Assembly (NCBI GenBank): GCA_964547525.1
Contig: CAZJOD010000143.1
Location: 1 to 9,435, forward strand
Reading direction: 5' to 3'
DNA from: CAZJOD01 sp964547525
GTDB lineage: Bacteria; Bacillota; Clostridia; JAAYHZ01
Length of the DNA: 9,435 nt
Position numbers and translations under genes: made by a program. Of this stretch, positions 1 to 7,493 are shown piece by piece (the stretch's first letter is position 1; every line of letters starts with the position of its first letter). The notes under the pieces were generated by a model, which ran no database searches, had not been told where the DNA came from, and saw only the letters and a list, made by a program, of their open reading frames with translations.

Positions 1-301
1 GTTCAATCCATAAAGATATCACTTTTACGTCAGATTCAATATAAAAATGCAAAAAATCCATTAATATAATATGCTATATTATGTCATTATTTGTAATCAA
101 ATTTTAATTAATTGATATCTGTTTCCGAGATGTATTGCCTTTTCTTTATTTCACTATGTATGGCCATTGCACTTGAAAAGACATGTTCAAACGACGTATC
201 CGCAAACGTCTCGGGGAATTTTTACGAAATATAAAGCCCGAACAATTAGACCTTTATCCTTTCATGGAACTGGGTCTGGGAAACTCAATTTCTTTAATGC
301 C
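1..301. other. Non-coding left flank with a possible gene remnant
   Basis: No confident gene lies here. The first 120 bases are extremely AT-rich and include an AT-only dyad described separately as a weak terminator. From about 120 to 301 the composition becomes visibly richer in G and C. This part contains the 40-codon plus-strand frame listed below and a long-range pairing option between CCGAGATG near 126 and CGTCTCGG near 207. I see no tRNA, rRNA or recognisable riboswitch. The change in composition suggests the edge of an inserted segment or an eroded older gene, but this is inference. Confidence 0.4.
51..81 (-). terminator. Weak AT-rich terminator candidate after the lipoprotein genes
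   Basis: On the minus strand a 7-bp dyad (TAATATA/TATATTA, arms 75-81 and 62-68, 6-base loop) is followed after five bases by a run of six T (56-51). It lies about 220 bases downstream of the last lipoprotein stop codon. The stem contains only A-T pairs, so it would be weak, and the real terminator may lie outside the window. Confidence 0.22.
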
Positions 302-305
302 CTAA
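183..305 (+). pseudogene. Possible remnant of an unidentified gene (40-codon frame)
   Basis: This is the only plus-strand stretch that reads like real protein. It gives 40 residues beginning MFKRRIRKRLGEFLRNIK and ending in NSISLMP, with a basic amphipathic N-terminal part, a KPEQLDLYPF segment and balanced amino acid use. The frame upstream is closed by a TGA eight bases before the ATG, and the bases preceding the ATG (CTTGAAAAGAC) are a poor ribosome binding site. The TAA stop (303-305) overlaps the stop codon of the convergent lipoprotein gene. I do not recognise the family. It could be the tail of a decayed gene, perhaps transposase-like, a genuine small protein, or chance. The composition is richer in GC than the neighbouring cluster, which favours DNA of different origin. 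Confidence 0.25.
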
Positions 306-1792
306 TTTGTCAAATTTTGTATAGCATAATATAGATCTTCACTCAGGTTGGTAGTCTTTTCTAATTTTAACAACATGGTTTCAAAAGCTCCTCTTATTTG
401 ATCTTTATTATTTGCTGCTATTGAATACTGTAGTATGATTTCTTCTCTTTCACTAATTTTAAATTGATCTTTGGTGTTATATAACATTTCATTATATTTC
501 TTGTAGAGCTCATAATCATTATATAAATTTTTTAAATAATTTGGTATATATACGCCATCAAGATATTCTTTTAATGATATTCTATAAGTTGAATTATTTG
601 GCTGTTGAAGTGATATTAGCAAAGGATTAAATATATTCATCAAACTCACAGGATTTGCTACAACATAGATACCATTTCTTATTACATAATCTTCACCATA
701 TTTTCCATATGTAATTAAGTCATATGCCTCTTTATCACTATATAAATAGTCTAATAAAATCAAAGCTCTTTCGCTATTACCAGATCCAGCAGATACAACC
801 ATACAGAAAACATTTTTGAATGAGTATTGAAATTTTTTTCCCTTATAAAGAAGATAATAATCAAATTCATAATTTTCGATGCTTGTATTCATATAATATA
901 TGGCAGTAGTAAGTATAACACCGGTATTTCCATCGTTAATTGCTCTTGTATAGTTTGAATTCACACCATATGTATCATAATATGAAATATAATTACTTAA
1001 TTCATTAATAATATTGGTATCCTCAAATCTTAGAATATTGTCTTTTTTCCTATCATATATATAACCGTTATTTGAATTCGAAGGTATTGTATAATAATCA
1101 TTAATGTTAGCAAGAATTTGTATTATGTCTCCTAATGTAGAATAAAGATTATACTTCTTCCCTTTTAAATCGGTATTTACAAGTAAAGTATAAATATCAT
1201 CAAATGATTCTATTTTAGTATCATTTGATATAAGTTCCTTTCTTACCAATGCAATGGGCATATCTGTAACCGGCCAATATATAGGTATTCCATATATTCC
1301 TTTATCTATTCTCATATAGTCTAAATAATTCATTTCATTGAAAGCTTTATTCAAAGCAGGTGCATATACAGGTAACATTCCCGATATATCTCTCACTAAG
1401 TCTTGAGATACCAAATATGGTAAGCTATTATCATTGAATTTTCTTCCTAAAGAACTATTATTACAATAAACAATATCGCTATTCCCACTGTTTAGTTGAA
1501 AAAGAATATCATACTGAAGCATTTCACGCTTCATATAAACAAATTCTACTTTTGTATTAATTTTCATCATTGTCATTTTATTCAATTCAATAACTATAGA
1601 ATCCATGATTTCTTTATCACTTTCAATAGGTACAGCGATTGATATTTCTTCATATTCCAAATCGCTGTATAGATGATTATTCTTTTCCAATGTTGATGTA
1701 GCCGGGTCTTTACTTTGTTTCTCACACCCCAAACATAGGGTAATGATTAAAGTTAGTACCATAATAAATGATAGTATTTTTCGTAAAGTCAT
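302..1792 (-). CDS. Extracellular solute-binding lipoprotein (second of two tandem copies)
   Basis: This is a 496-residue secreted protein. Residues 1-23 form a lipoprotein-type signal peptide: basic MTLRKI, a hydrophobic stretch, then CLG-C with Cys23 as the likely lipidated residue, although Cys at -3 is not canonical. The rest resembles the large solute-binding proteins of ABC importers from Firmicutes. The clearest trace is ERALILLDYLYSDKEA (341-356) followed by YGKYGEDYVIRNG (362-374), a pattern common in LplA-like and family 1 sugar-binding lipoproteins. Overall similarity looks low and the ligand cannot be told. The start is supported by AGAGG about 8 bases upstream. It follows the related gene at 1848-3482 by 55 bases and is probably co-transcribed with it. 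No permease or ATPase gene is present downstream, so it is either an orphan receptor or shares a transporter encoded elsewhere. Membership of the superfamily is likely; a link to the peptide operon is only positional. Confidence 0.75.
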   Translation of the reverse strand: MTLRKILSFIMVLTLIITLCLGCEKQSKDPATSTLEKNNHLYSDLEYEEISIAVPIESDKEIMDSIVIELNKMTMMKINTKVEFVYMKREMLQYDILFQLNSGNSDIVYCNNSSLGRKFNDNSLPYLVSQDLVRDISGMLPVYAPALNKAFNEMNYLDYMRIDKGIYGIPIYWPVTDMPIALVRKELISNDTKIESFDDIYTLLVNTDLKGKKYNLYSTLGDIIQILANINDYYTIPSNSNNGYIYDRKKDNILRFEDTNIINELSNYISYYDTYGVNSNYTRAINDGNTGVILTTAIYYMNTSIENYEFDYYLLYKGKKFQYSFKNVFCMVVSAGSGNSERALILLDYLYSDKEAYDLITYGKYGEDYVIRNGIYVVANPVSLMNIFNPLLISLQQPNNSTYRISLKEYLDGVYIPNYLKNLYNDYELYKKYNEMLYNTKDQFKISEREEIILQYSIAANNKDQIRGAFETMLLKLEKTTNLSEDLYYAIQNLTN

Positions 1793-1847
1793 TGTTTTTA
1801 CCTCTAATTGTGATGAATATCTCTGTTTTTAGATTATAATCTTACTG

Positions 1848-3482
1848 TCATCCAATTATTTTATGTATAGCATCTATAAGTGCTTCTCTGTATTTTACAG
1901 GATCAATAACATCATATAATCCTATCTGAGCCAATCCTGCATTCATATTGCTATTTTGATTTAATTTTAATATTAATTCCTCTATAGTTTTTCTTAGATA
2001 AGTATGTCTTGTTACGTTTTGAGTTCTAAATGGTTCATTCATGAAAAATTTTTGAATCTCAACAAAATAATTATTTTGAGCATCTATAATTTTATAAAGA
2101 TACGGATATTTTGCTCTAAATGTCATCTCTTTGTATTCATCAATTATATTAAAATCTCTATTACCAAATAAAAACGCTTTGTCAGAAAAATTAGCAATCA
2201 GGTTGTAAAAACCGTATATAGTATTTGACTTTTCCGGAATTATTGTACCGTCTATTGCGTATCTATAATGCTTTATACTAAACAATTGCGATCCGAATGT
2301 AAGTATATCTGCAGCTTCTTTATCTGTCATGAGCCATTGCATAAATATTAATGCTTTTTCAGGTTGTGTACTTGTTGCGGGAACCATAACAGGAAGGATT
2401 GTATTAAACTTGTTAATTACAGTATTATGATCATTTAAAAGAACTATAGAATATTTATTGAATATATTATCATATTCGTCCATTGTTTCTCTTGTGTATA
2501 ATTTTGTTCTGGTTGGATCCCACTCAACCATAACTATATCCTGCTTTCCATCTAATTTCTCTAACCCACTGTAAAGAGATGTAGTGAAATATGAACGATT
2601 AAAAAATTCTGAAAACTTTTCAAAAAAATAATCAATTATATCTGTATCTTCAATAAGGTATGGCTTATAATAAGGATCATTAATATCAAATACTAAGTCT
2701 TTACAAAAATCCATCGTGTAATAATTGGAATTATATATAGCATAACTTAATAATGTCCACCATGATACCCATATCTTATTTGTTTCATATGGTGGCTCTT
2801 TCCCCTGATATAAGTCATCCATAAAATCAAACAACAAGTTCATATTATTAATATTATGTATATCAATGTTTGTTTTTTCTAAAATTTCATTTCTAATCAA
2901 TATCGCTATAGTGGATATATCAGGTATACCCGCATATAAAGCATATGTTTTACCGTTTCTAACAAAGTTATCTTTTATATAAGGAAAGCTGTTAAAATTG
3001 ATTATAGCTTGTGGACAAAATCTATCTAAATATGGCGATAAGTCCATATATAGTCCTTCATCGAGATATTTATCTTCCCAATAACGATTAGAATTATTAA
3101 ATGGATCTATAACTTTACTCGGAAATATTAAATCCGCCGGTTGATTCGATTGCATGTAAAGAGCATATGCATTATATACATCAGAAGGACAATCAATTTT
3201 TATAAATTTGACAGGAAAGCCTAATTCTTTTTTGCATAACTCAGATAAATTTATGTAATTTATAGTCATGGCATCACTGTTAACACTTGCTGCACCCCAA
3301 AAATAATCCGATGTATATATTATCTTAATAGGTTCATCGGTATAAAATGACATACCATTCTCAGAAGTATCTTTTTCCGTATATGATGTACTATACAAGT
3401 TTGAATTATTTCTCCCGCAAGACACCGAAAATACTATAATAACAATAAAAATTATAACAGTAGAATGCAATTTTTTGATCAT
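1848..3482 (-). CDS. Extracellular solute-binding lipoprotein (first of two tandem copies)
   Basis: This is a 544-residue secreted protein. Residues 1-22 are a signal peptide (MIKKLHS, a strongly hydrophobic Ile/Val core, then FSVS-C with Cys22 as the probable lipid anchor; the -3 residue is unusual). The mature part begins with an Asn/Ser-rich linker and then resembles extracellular solute-binding proteins. EKALIFMQWLMTDKEA (375-390) lines up with the matching segment of the downstream gene and is followed by a similar D-I-L-T-F-G motif, so the two are divergent paralogues. The mature protein is rich in aromatic residues, as is usual for carbohydrate- or peptide-binding lipoproteins, but the ligand is unknown. 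The start has a good GAGGG site 6 bases upstream. The gene has its own probable promoter in the 147-base gap behind the nucleotidyltransferase gene, so it may be expressed separately from the peptide operon. Confidence 0.75.
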   Translation of the reverse strand: MIKKLHSTVIIFIVIIVFSVSCGRNNSNLYSTSYTEKDTSENGMSFYTDEPIKIIYTSDYFWGAASVNSDAMTINYINLSELCKKELGFPVKFIKIDCPSDVYNAYALYMQSNQPADLIFPSKVIDPFNNSNRYWEDKYLDEGLYMDLSPYLDRFCPQAIINFNSFPYIKDNFVRNGKTYALYAGIPDISTIAILIRNEILEKTNIDIHNINNMNLLFDFMDDLYQGKEPPYETNKIWVSWWTLLSYAIYNSNYYTMDFCKDLVFDINDPYYKPYLIEDTDIIDYFFEKFSEFFNRSYFTTSLYSGLEKLDGKQDIVMVEWDPTRTKLYTRETMDEYDNIFNKYSIVLLNDHNTVINKFNTILPVMVPATSTQPEKALIFMQWLMTDKEAADILTFGSQLFSIKHYRYAIDGTIIPEKSNTIYGFYNLIANFSDKAFLFGNRDFNIIDEYKEMTFRAKYPYLYKIIDAQNNYFVEIQKFFMNEPFRTQNVTRHTYLRKTIEELILKLNQNSNMNAGLAQIGLYDVIDPVKYREALIDAIHKIIG

Positions 3483-3577
3483 GTAAATCCCTCTTTATTT
3501 TTATTTATTTATGTATAATACTCCAGTGTGATAAACTGCTCCATATATAAAATTACTACATAAAAAATGTTGTGAAG

Positions 3578-3606
3578 TATATACATAGTCATTGTCAAAA
3601 TGACAA
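3578..3606 (-). promoter_or_regulatory. Probable promoter of the lipoprotein pair
   Basis: The minus strand shows TTGTCA (3606-3601), a 17-base spacer, and TATATA (3583-3578), running into TATATACT. This is a fair sigma-A promoter with correct spacing, about 95 bases upstream of the lipoprotein start at 3482. The -35 hexamer lies inside a perfect inverted repeat. No convincing terminator precedes it, so readthrough from the peptide operon remains possible. Confidence 0.5.
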
Positions 3607-3607
3607 T
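3591..3607. repeat. Perfect inverted repeat, possible operator
   Basis: ATTGTCA and TGACAAT are separated by three A residues, giving a 17-bp dyad with perfect 7-bp arms. It overlaps the -35 box of the probable lipoprotein promoter. Neither strand has a T run after it, so it is unlikely to be an intrinsic terminator. A position over the -35 box suits a repressor site. Its sequence differs from the TTGAA/TTCAA dyad in front of the ArsR-type gene, so the binding protein may be another regulator. Confidence 0.45.
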
Positions 3608-3629
3608 ATGGGCATTTTTTGTACCGGTG

Positions 3630-5165
3630 CTAACATCTTATTACTTTTGGTGCATATTCCTTATATCCTAATTCATCTATAGACTGTTTAATTAAGCCTT
3701 GAATATTCTCCCTAAGCTGTATTTTATAGCTTAATTTTCTATCACCACTTCTAGTCAAATCATCCGATATGAAATCATATGGTATTTGTAGTTGAATATC
3801 ACTATCCGACACTTTTACAACTTCGTTTCTTAATTCCTCAATAATAATATGAGAAAAGACTTCTTGTTTCTTATATAAGCATTTAAACGCTTTATCAAAA
3901 AAAACTGTAAAATGAGTCTCATGTATTCCATTTATTTTGTCCCTAACTAAAAATATTATCGATATATCAAAAGAATTAAAAAATTCTCTATCGGTTAACT
4001 TTAAAGTAAGGGTAAGAACATTTTCATAACTATGTATAGAATATTTAAATCTTTCTTTCCCGTATTTTTCATCAATAAAATTAAAACATGCACAATTATT
4101 TATTACATTAACAGGTAAATTATAATTAGGATTAATCGTAGAATATGATTTTTCAAATATTATTTCTGAAGATTCATTTTTGCTTGGATTAAACATCATA
4201 TCAATTATAGAACTTTTCCAAACCGGAATTGCTACATTTTCATACCAGTGATTTGACCTTTCATTATAAAATCTGTCAATAATATTCATCGGGATAGTAT
4301 TGCCGAACACTTCATTTACCTCATTTAATACAATTAAAAATGTATTTTCTATCCCATACTTTCTTACTTTTTTAATAATGTAATCCCAATTTAATATTTT
4401 TAAATACCGTGCAAAGAATTCTTTTATGTCTACATAATCTCTTAAATGAGCTGTCTTTAATATCGGAGCGTTAACCACATGTGAATTTATATACGTATTT
4501 GTTATAAGATGTATAAAGTTATTTTCTAATGACAGAATCTCTATCAAACAACCGTCAATATCTAACCGGTCGGTATCTTCAAAAAAATCAGCGATATATT
4601 CATTTTTAAATACTCCGTGAATAAAACGTTGTATTTCAACAGAAAAATTTAAATTTTCTTCTTGTAATATATAGTCGAATACTTCTAAATTATTCGGAGG
4701 CTTATAACCTTTATATACCGGGGAAGTAAAAGTAATTCCATTTCTTATGGGTATGTATTTTATTTCTCTGAGTAAACCGTCTATTTTTAATATATCTTTT
4801 TCATAAACAAGTAAGTCAATATCCGAAGTCTCCCTCATATATATATCTTGATATATATAATTTGAAAAAGAAAGACCTTTTACCAATATAAATCTTATTT
4901 TATTATCATATAGTTTATTTGCAATTTTCTTAACTTCATTTATGTATTGTTTTCGTTTTAATGTCCTTACTATATATTCCATCTTTAATTTTTTTTTATT
5001 TGTATCGGGAATGTATTTGTTAATCAACCGATATCCATACTCGAATAATCTTTGACTGCATAATAATTGATATACTTTATCCCAATCTACTAAAGGAAGT
5101 AAGTAATCGTAAGGTTCACTATTAAAGATTTTTAGGCATAATTGTTTTTCTTTATCGATGAGCAT
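3630..5165 (-). CDS. Nucleotidyltransferase-family protein of a RiPP cluster (PF14907-like)
   Basis: This 511-residue protein has the pattern of the 'uncharacterised nucleotidyltransferase' family (NTP_transf_5). LVKG (94-97) is followed by an IYQDIYMRET segment and SDIDLLV (114-120), in which Asp115 and Asp117 form the metal-binding D-x-D pair and Arg111 is the usual upstream Arg. Members transfer, or are thought to transfer, nucleotide or phosphate groups. They recur beside HPr-kinase-like genes in Bacillales lasso-peptide clusters, and the same partner lies two genes upstream here. The family core appears to end near residue 330. The remainder (about 330-511) looks rich in beta strands, with alternating hydrophobic runs such as LTLTLKLTD and ISIIFLV, and is an extension I do not recognise. 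It is the last gene of the peptide operon, 21 bases after the S26 gene. A role in tailoring the peptide is inference; the family call is solid. Confidence 0.8.
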   Translation of the reverse strand: MLIDKEKQLCLKIFNSEPYDYLLPLVDWDKVYQLLCSQRLFEYGYRLINKYIPDTNKKKLKMEYIVRTLKRKQYINEVKKIANKLYDNKIRFILVKGLSFSNYIYQDIYMRETSDIDLLVYEKDILKIDGLLREIKYIPIRNGITFTSPVYKGYKPPNNLEVFDYILQEENLNFSVEIQRFIHGVFKNEYIADFFEDTDRLDIDGCLIEILSLENNFIHLITNTYINSHVVNAPILKTAHLRDYVDIKEFFARYLKILNWDYIIKKVRKYGIENTFLIVLNEVNEVFGNTIPMNIIDRFYNERSNHWYENVAIPVWKSSIIDMMFNPSKNESSEIIFEKSYSTINPNYNLPVNVINNCACFNFIDEKYGKERFKYSIHSYENVLTLTLKLTDREFFNSFDISIIFLVRDKINGIHETHFTVFFDKAFKCLYKKQEVFSHIIIEELRNEVVKVSDSDIQLQIPYDFISDDLTRSGDRKLSYKIQLRENIQGLIKQSIDELGYKEYAPKVIRC

Positions 5166-5168
5166 TTA

Positions 5169-5177
5169 ACCTCCTTT
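5169..5177 (-). promoter_or_regulatory. Strong ribosome binding site of the nucleotidyltransferase gene
   Basis: AAAGGAGGT is an almost perfect anti-16S match, only 3 to 4 bases from the ATG at 5165. The short spacing is unusual, but no better in-frame start follows closely. The strong site suggests the last gene of the operon is translated independently of its neighbour. Confidence 0.6.
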
Positions 5178-5186
5178 AGTATTCTA

Positions 5187-5642
5187 TCATAAGTATTTTT
5201 GTTCATATTCACGATATATTTTACTTTGTTTTGTTCTTGTTATGTCATAACCACACCGTGTGAATTCTTCGTTTACCAAATATGACATATTAATTAAATC
5301 TTCATCCGTTTCAGGTAACCCGAGCATTTCATTGTTACGGACTATATATACAACTTTTCCTATTATTTGATCGCTACTTATTTGTTCAATACGGAATGAA
5401 TTATCTCCTTTACAGTAATAAATGGCATTGTTTATCTTTAAAAGTCTATGAACAAGCAACTTGTTTTTTTCATAAAAAAACACCAATACATCACCTATAT
5501 GATAATTGTGAAAACTTTGAATAATCAGTTTGTCTCCACTTAGTATAGTAGGCATCATACTTATACCGGATACATTGATTGTCAATTCATTATCTTCAGA
5601 TAATTTTCTTTTCAATACAGTTGAAAAAATTTTATTGTTCAT
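5187..5642 (-). CDS. Soluble S26-family (signal-peptidase-like) protease, candidate leader peptidase
   Basis: With the start chosen here the protein has 151 residues. SGISMMPT (25-32) is the serine-nucleophile box, with Ser28 catalytic. GDKLI (36-40) and GDVLVF (50-55) follow. LVHRL (63-67) places His65 where bacterial signal peptidase I has its catalytic Lys, and KGDNS (78-82) is the last box. A Ser/His arrangement is typical of the SipW and eukaryotic Sec11 type. The start is set by AAGGAA 7 bases before the ATG at 5642. A longer reading to 5747 would add a hydrophobic segment (FTTIWIIFIII) that could anchor the protein, but it would overlap the kinase gene by 116 bases instead of 11. As called, the protein lacks the transmembrane anchor of true signal peptidases and would act in the cytoplasm. 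The context suggests it cuts the leader from the 51-residue precursor, which carries an Ala-x-Ala site. A LexA/S24-like self-cleaving role is less likely because no DNA-binding domain is present. Confidence 0.75.
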   Translation of the reverse strand: MNNKIFSTVLKRKLSEDNELTINVSGISMMPTILSGDKLIIQSFHNYHIGDVLVFFYEKNKLLVHRLLKINNAIYYCKGDNSFRIEQISSDQIIGKVVYIVRNNEMLGLPETDEDLINMSYLVNEEFTRCGYDITRTKQSKIYREYEQKYL

Positions 5643-6447
5643 GTTCTGATTCCTTACAGATATAATTATAAATATAATCCATATCGTTGTAAAACACTTT
5701 TTTACAATTAATTGAAGATAGTTTTGAAACAGTTTTAATATGCTCAAAGGTTATCTGATTAGTGGTAATTAATGATTTTATCAACATTGTGGTGGTTTCG
5801 GGGGTTTTTATATTAATTATTTTGTTTTCATTCTTATTACGATACAAAAAAAATATATTTTTAATAGGTGTTGGACATAAAATGTAATTTGTCGGATTAT
5901 AAACATACCTTTTTATTGTCTTATTATTTATATAGCAAATGCTATCCGGTTCGCAGCGATAAGATTTTAAAACCTGCAAACCGCCTTCGCGAAGATGAAT
6001 CGGTGTTATACTCGGTATTATGTTATAATTATTTTTGTTGATTATTACACAATCATCTGTTATATAATTAAAACCTTTATTTGTAAGATAACTTGTAAGC
6101 GTGGTCTTTCCACTCGTAGTCGGCGCAAGGAAAACATAAGCTTTGCCATCATGTTCTATAGCCGCACCATGAAATGCTATTACTTCGGAACTAAAAAAAG
6201 GGTTTTCAAAAAGTATATTTTTTATTAATTGCAACGGATTATCAGTAAATAATGTTTTATCGGCATATATAAAAATATACATATTCCGATCTTTTTTTAG
6301 AATATTTATTTCTATAAAATTCCTATCGGATTCATTATGTAAATATTGCCCGTACAATAATCCGATATCTCTTATCAATCGCTTACAATCAGTTATTATT
6401 TTATAATGAGTTGTCCGATATGGCAAACAAATATATTTTTTTATCAT
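5632..6447 (-). CDS. HPr-kinase-like protein, probable peptide kinase
   Basis: This 271-residue protein matches the C-terminal catalytic fold of HPr kinase/phosphorylase. FHGAAI (92-97) leads into the strand before the P-loop. APTTSGKT (108-115) is a Walker A of the A-x4-G-K-T form with Lys114. ITDD (129-132) supplies the acidic pair usually written as A-D-D, and HLREG (151-155) follows. It lacks the N-terminal domain of true HprK and is shorter, like the versions found in Bacillales lasso-peptide clusters, some of which have been shown to phosphorylate the precursor peptide rather than HPr. It follows the radical SAM gene by 24 bases and overlaps the S26 gene by 11, so it belongs to the peptide operon. 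Phosphorylation of Ser, Thr or Tyr in the precursor is therefore the leading idea. The known lasso kinases act on a C-terminal Ser, whereas this precursor ends in Lys, so the target must differ. The start has AGGG 7 bases upstream. Confidence 0.8.
   Translation of the reverse strand: MIKKYICLPYRTTHYKIITDCKRLIRDIGLLYGQYLHNESDRNFIEINILKKDRNMYIFIYADKTLFTDNPLQLIKNILFENPFFSSEVIAFHGAAIEHDGKAYVFLAPTTSGKTTLTSYLTNKGFNYITDDCVIINKNNYNIIPSITPIHLREGGLQVLKSYRCEPDSICYINNKTIKRYVYNPTNYILCPTPIKNIFFLYRNKNENKIINIKTPETTTMLIKSLITTNQITFEHIKTVSKLSSINCKKVFYNDMDYIYNYICKESEHEQ
5650..5655 (-). promoter_or_regulatory. Ribosome binding site that sets the S26 protease start
   Basis: AAGGAA lies 7 bases upstream of the ATG at 5642 and inside the last codons of the kinase gene. 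It favours the short, soluble form of the protease over the longer frame starting at 5747, and implies coupling through the 11-base overlap with the kinase gene. Confidence 0.55.
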
Positions 6448-6471
6448 ATTAACCCTATATTAATAAAGAGT

Positions 6472-7491
6472 TTATTTTCTATTTTTTAATAAACTTAGTA
6501 TATTTATTTTTGCAGTCTGAAGTTTCCTAAAACTACAACTTCCATCAGCCGAATCAAAGCTGTTAAAATGCATAAACACTTCTGCAGGACAACCTTTATG
6601 GCAATATTCACGGTTTATGCATTTTTCACAACCAAAGTCTTTCTTTTGCCAATTTATTAGTTCTTTCCTTAATTGATCAATACTTATTTTTATAGTATTA
6701 AAATCAAGGTTGTAAACCGAACCCAATGAGAATTGTGGATCATAAAATATCTGACATGGTTGAATGCTTCCGTTAGATTTTATACTAACACCTATAGCTT
6801 CCGATTCATCCAATAAAGGACATTTGTATGTCGCATACGGTGGTTTTGTTTTTATGTTGTACTTGTTTTGCATCTTTTCTATTTGTTCAATAACATCTAG
6901 CTTTTCATATTCATTTAGATACAAATCATTCCAATTATCAACTGCAAGTCCCATTTTTTCTGCAAAGGCGAATGCAGGTTTACTATCGTATTCCAACGCA
7001 AGCTTAAAATATTCTTCTATTTGATTCATATTATATTTTGATACAACCATTTTTATAACAGGAATATTTTTGTGCTTGAAAGAAGCCAAATTATTCAATA
7101 CTTTTATAAAATTATTTTTTCCTCTGGTTTTCGAATGACTCCACTCATCAGCACCGTCTATACTAAACTGTACTTTAAACCGGTCTTCTGTTTCTAAAAG
7201 ATTATATAGCCTGTCATCTCTTATTATACCGTTAGTAACTATAAAAAAGGAGAAGTCTTTCAGCTTCTCCATCACATCCAAAACCTTACTCCAATCCGAA
7301 TGCATTAAGGGCTCTCCTCCCGATATTTCAAAGTCCCTCAATCCGGTTTGTCGATTTATGGCCAATATTATATCCTCGATAATTTCAGCTGATAATTCCT
7401 CAGTTTTGATAGATAATCCCGATGCATTATAACAGTATAGACAATTAAGATTACATCTGTTAGTGATTTCTATGTATGCAGCTTTAATCAT
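6472..7491 (-). CDS. Radical SAM/SPASM peptide maturase
   Basis: This 339-residue enzyme should reduce S-adenosylmethionine at a [4Fe-4S] cluster to start radical chemistry on a peptide. The cluster-binding motif is C-x3-C-x2-C at Cys13, Cys17 and Cys20, in EITNRCNLNCLYCYN. SGGEPL (57-62) binds SAM, and FSIDG (109-113) fits the barrel. A complete SPASM domain follows: Cys224, G241-x4-Cys246, then Cys288-x2-Cys291-x5-Cys297-x3-Cys301, and Cys319. These seven cysteines can hold two auxiliary iron-sulfur clusters. Such enzymes form thioether (sactipeptide or ranthipeptide), carbon-carbon or cyclophane links in RiPPs. Fused leader-binding domains are absent, which agrees with the separate PqqD-like gene directly upstream. 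Starts are ambiguous: ATG 7491 is used here, with GAGGAG 11 bases upstream. TTG 7497 has the same site 5 bases away and overlaps the preceding stop. ATG 7515 would overlap that gene by 22 bases. Enzyme class is certain; the bond formed is not. Confidence 0.92.
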   Translation of the reverse strand: MIKAAYIEITNRCNLNCLYCYNASGLSIKTEELSAEIIEDIILAINRQTGLRDFEISGGEPLMHSDWSKVLDVMEKLKDFSFFIVTNGIIRDDRLYNLLETEDRFKVQFSIDGADEWSHSKTRGKNNFIKVLNNLASFKHKNIPVIKMVVSKYNMNQIEEYFKLALEYDSKPAFAFAEKMGLAVDNWNDLYLNEYEKLDVIEQIEKMQNKYNIKTKPPYATYKCPLLDESEAIGVSIKSNGSIQPCQIFYDPQFSLGSVYNLDFNTIKISIDQLRKELINWQKKDFGCEKCINREYCHKGCPAEVFMHFNSFDSADGSCSFRKLQTAKINILSLLKNRK

Positions 7492-7493
7492 AA

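Noticed and set aside
126..214. CCGAGATG...CGTCTCGG long-range pairing as a structured RNA or riboswitch
   Set aside because: The stem is only about 8 bp including a G-U pair, with a loop of some 75 bases; no known riboswitch core was recognised and there is no gene properly placed downstream.
3483..3629. Intrinsic terminator between the nucleotidyltransferase and lipoprotein genes
   Set aside because: The only strong hairpin (3591-3607) lacks a following T run on the minus strand and overlaps a promoter-like -35 box, so an operator is the better reading.
5995..6228. 77-codon plus-strand reading frame
   Set aside because: It lies entirely inside the HPr-kinase-like gene on the other strand, is full of Tyr, Ile and Cys as expected of an antisense shadow, and has no motif.
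6764..7024. 86-codon plus-strand reading frame
   Set aside because: It is antisense to the radical SAM gene, whose SPASM cysteines are encoded across this area; composition is typical of a shadow.
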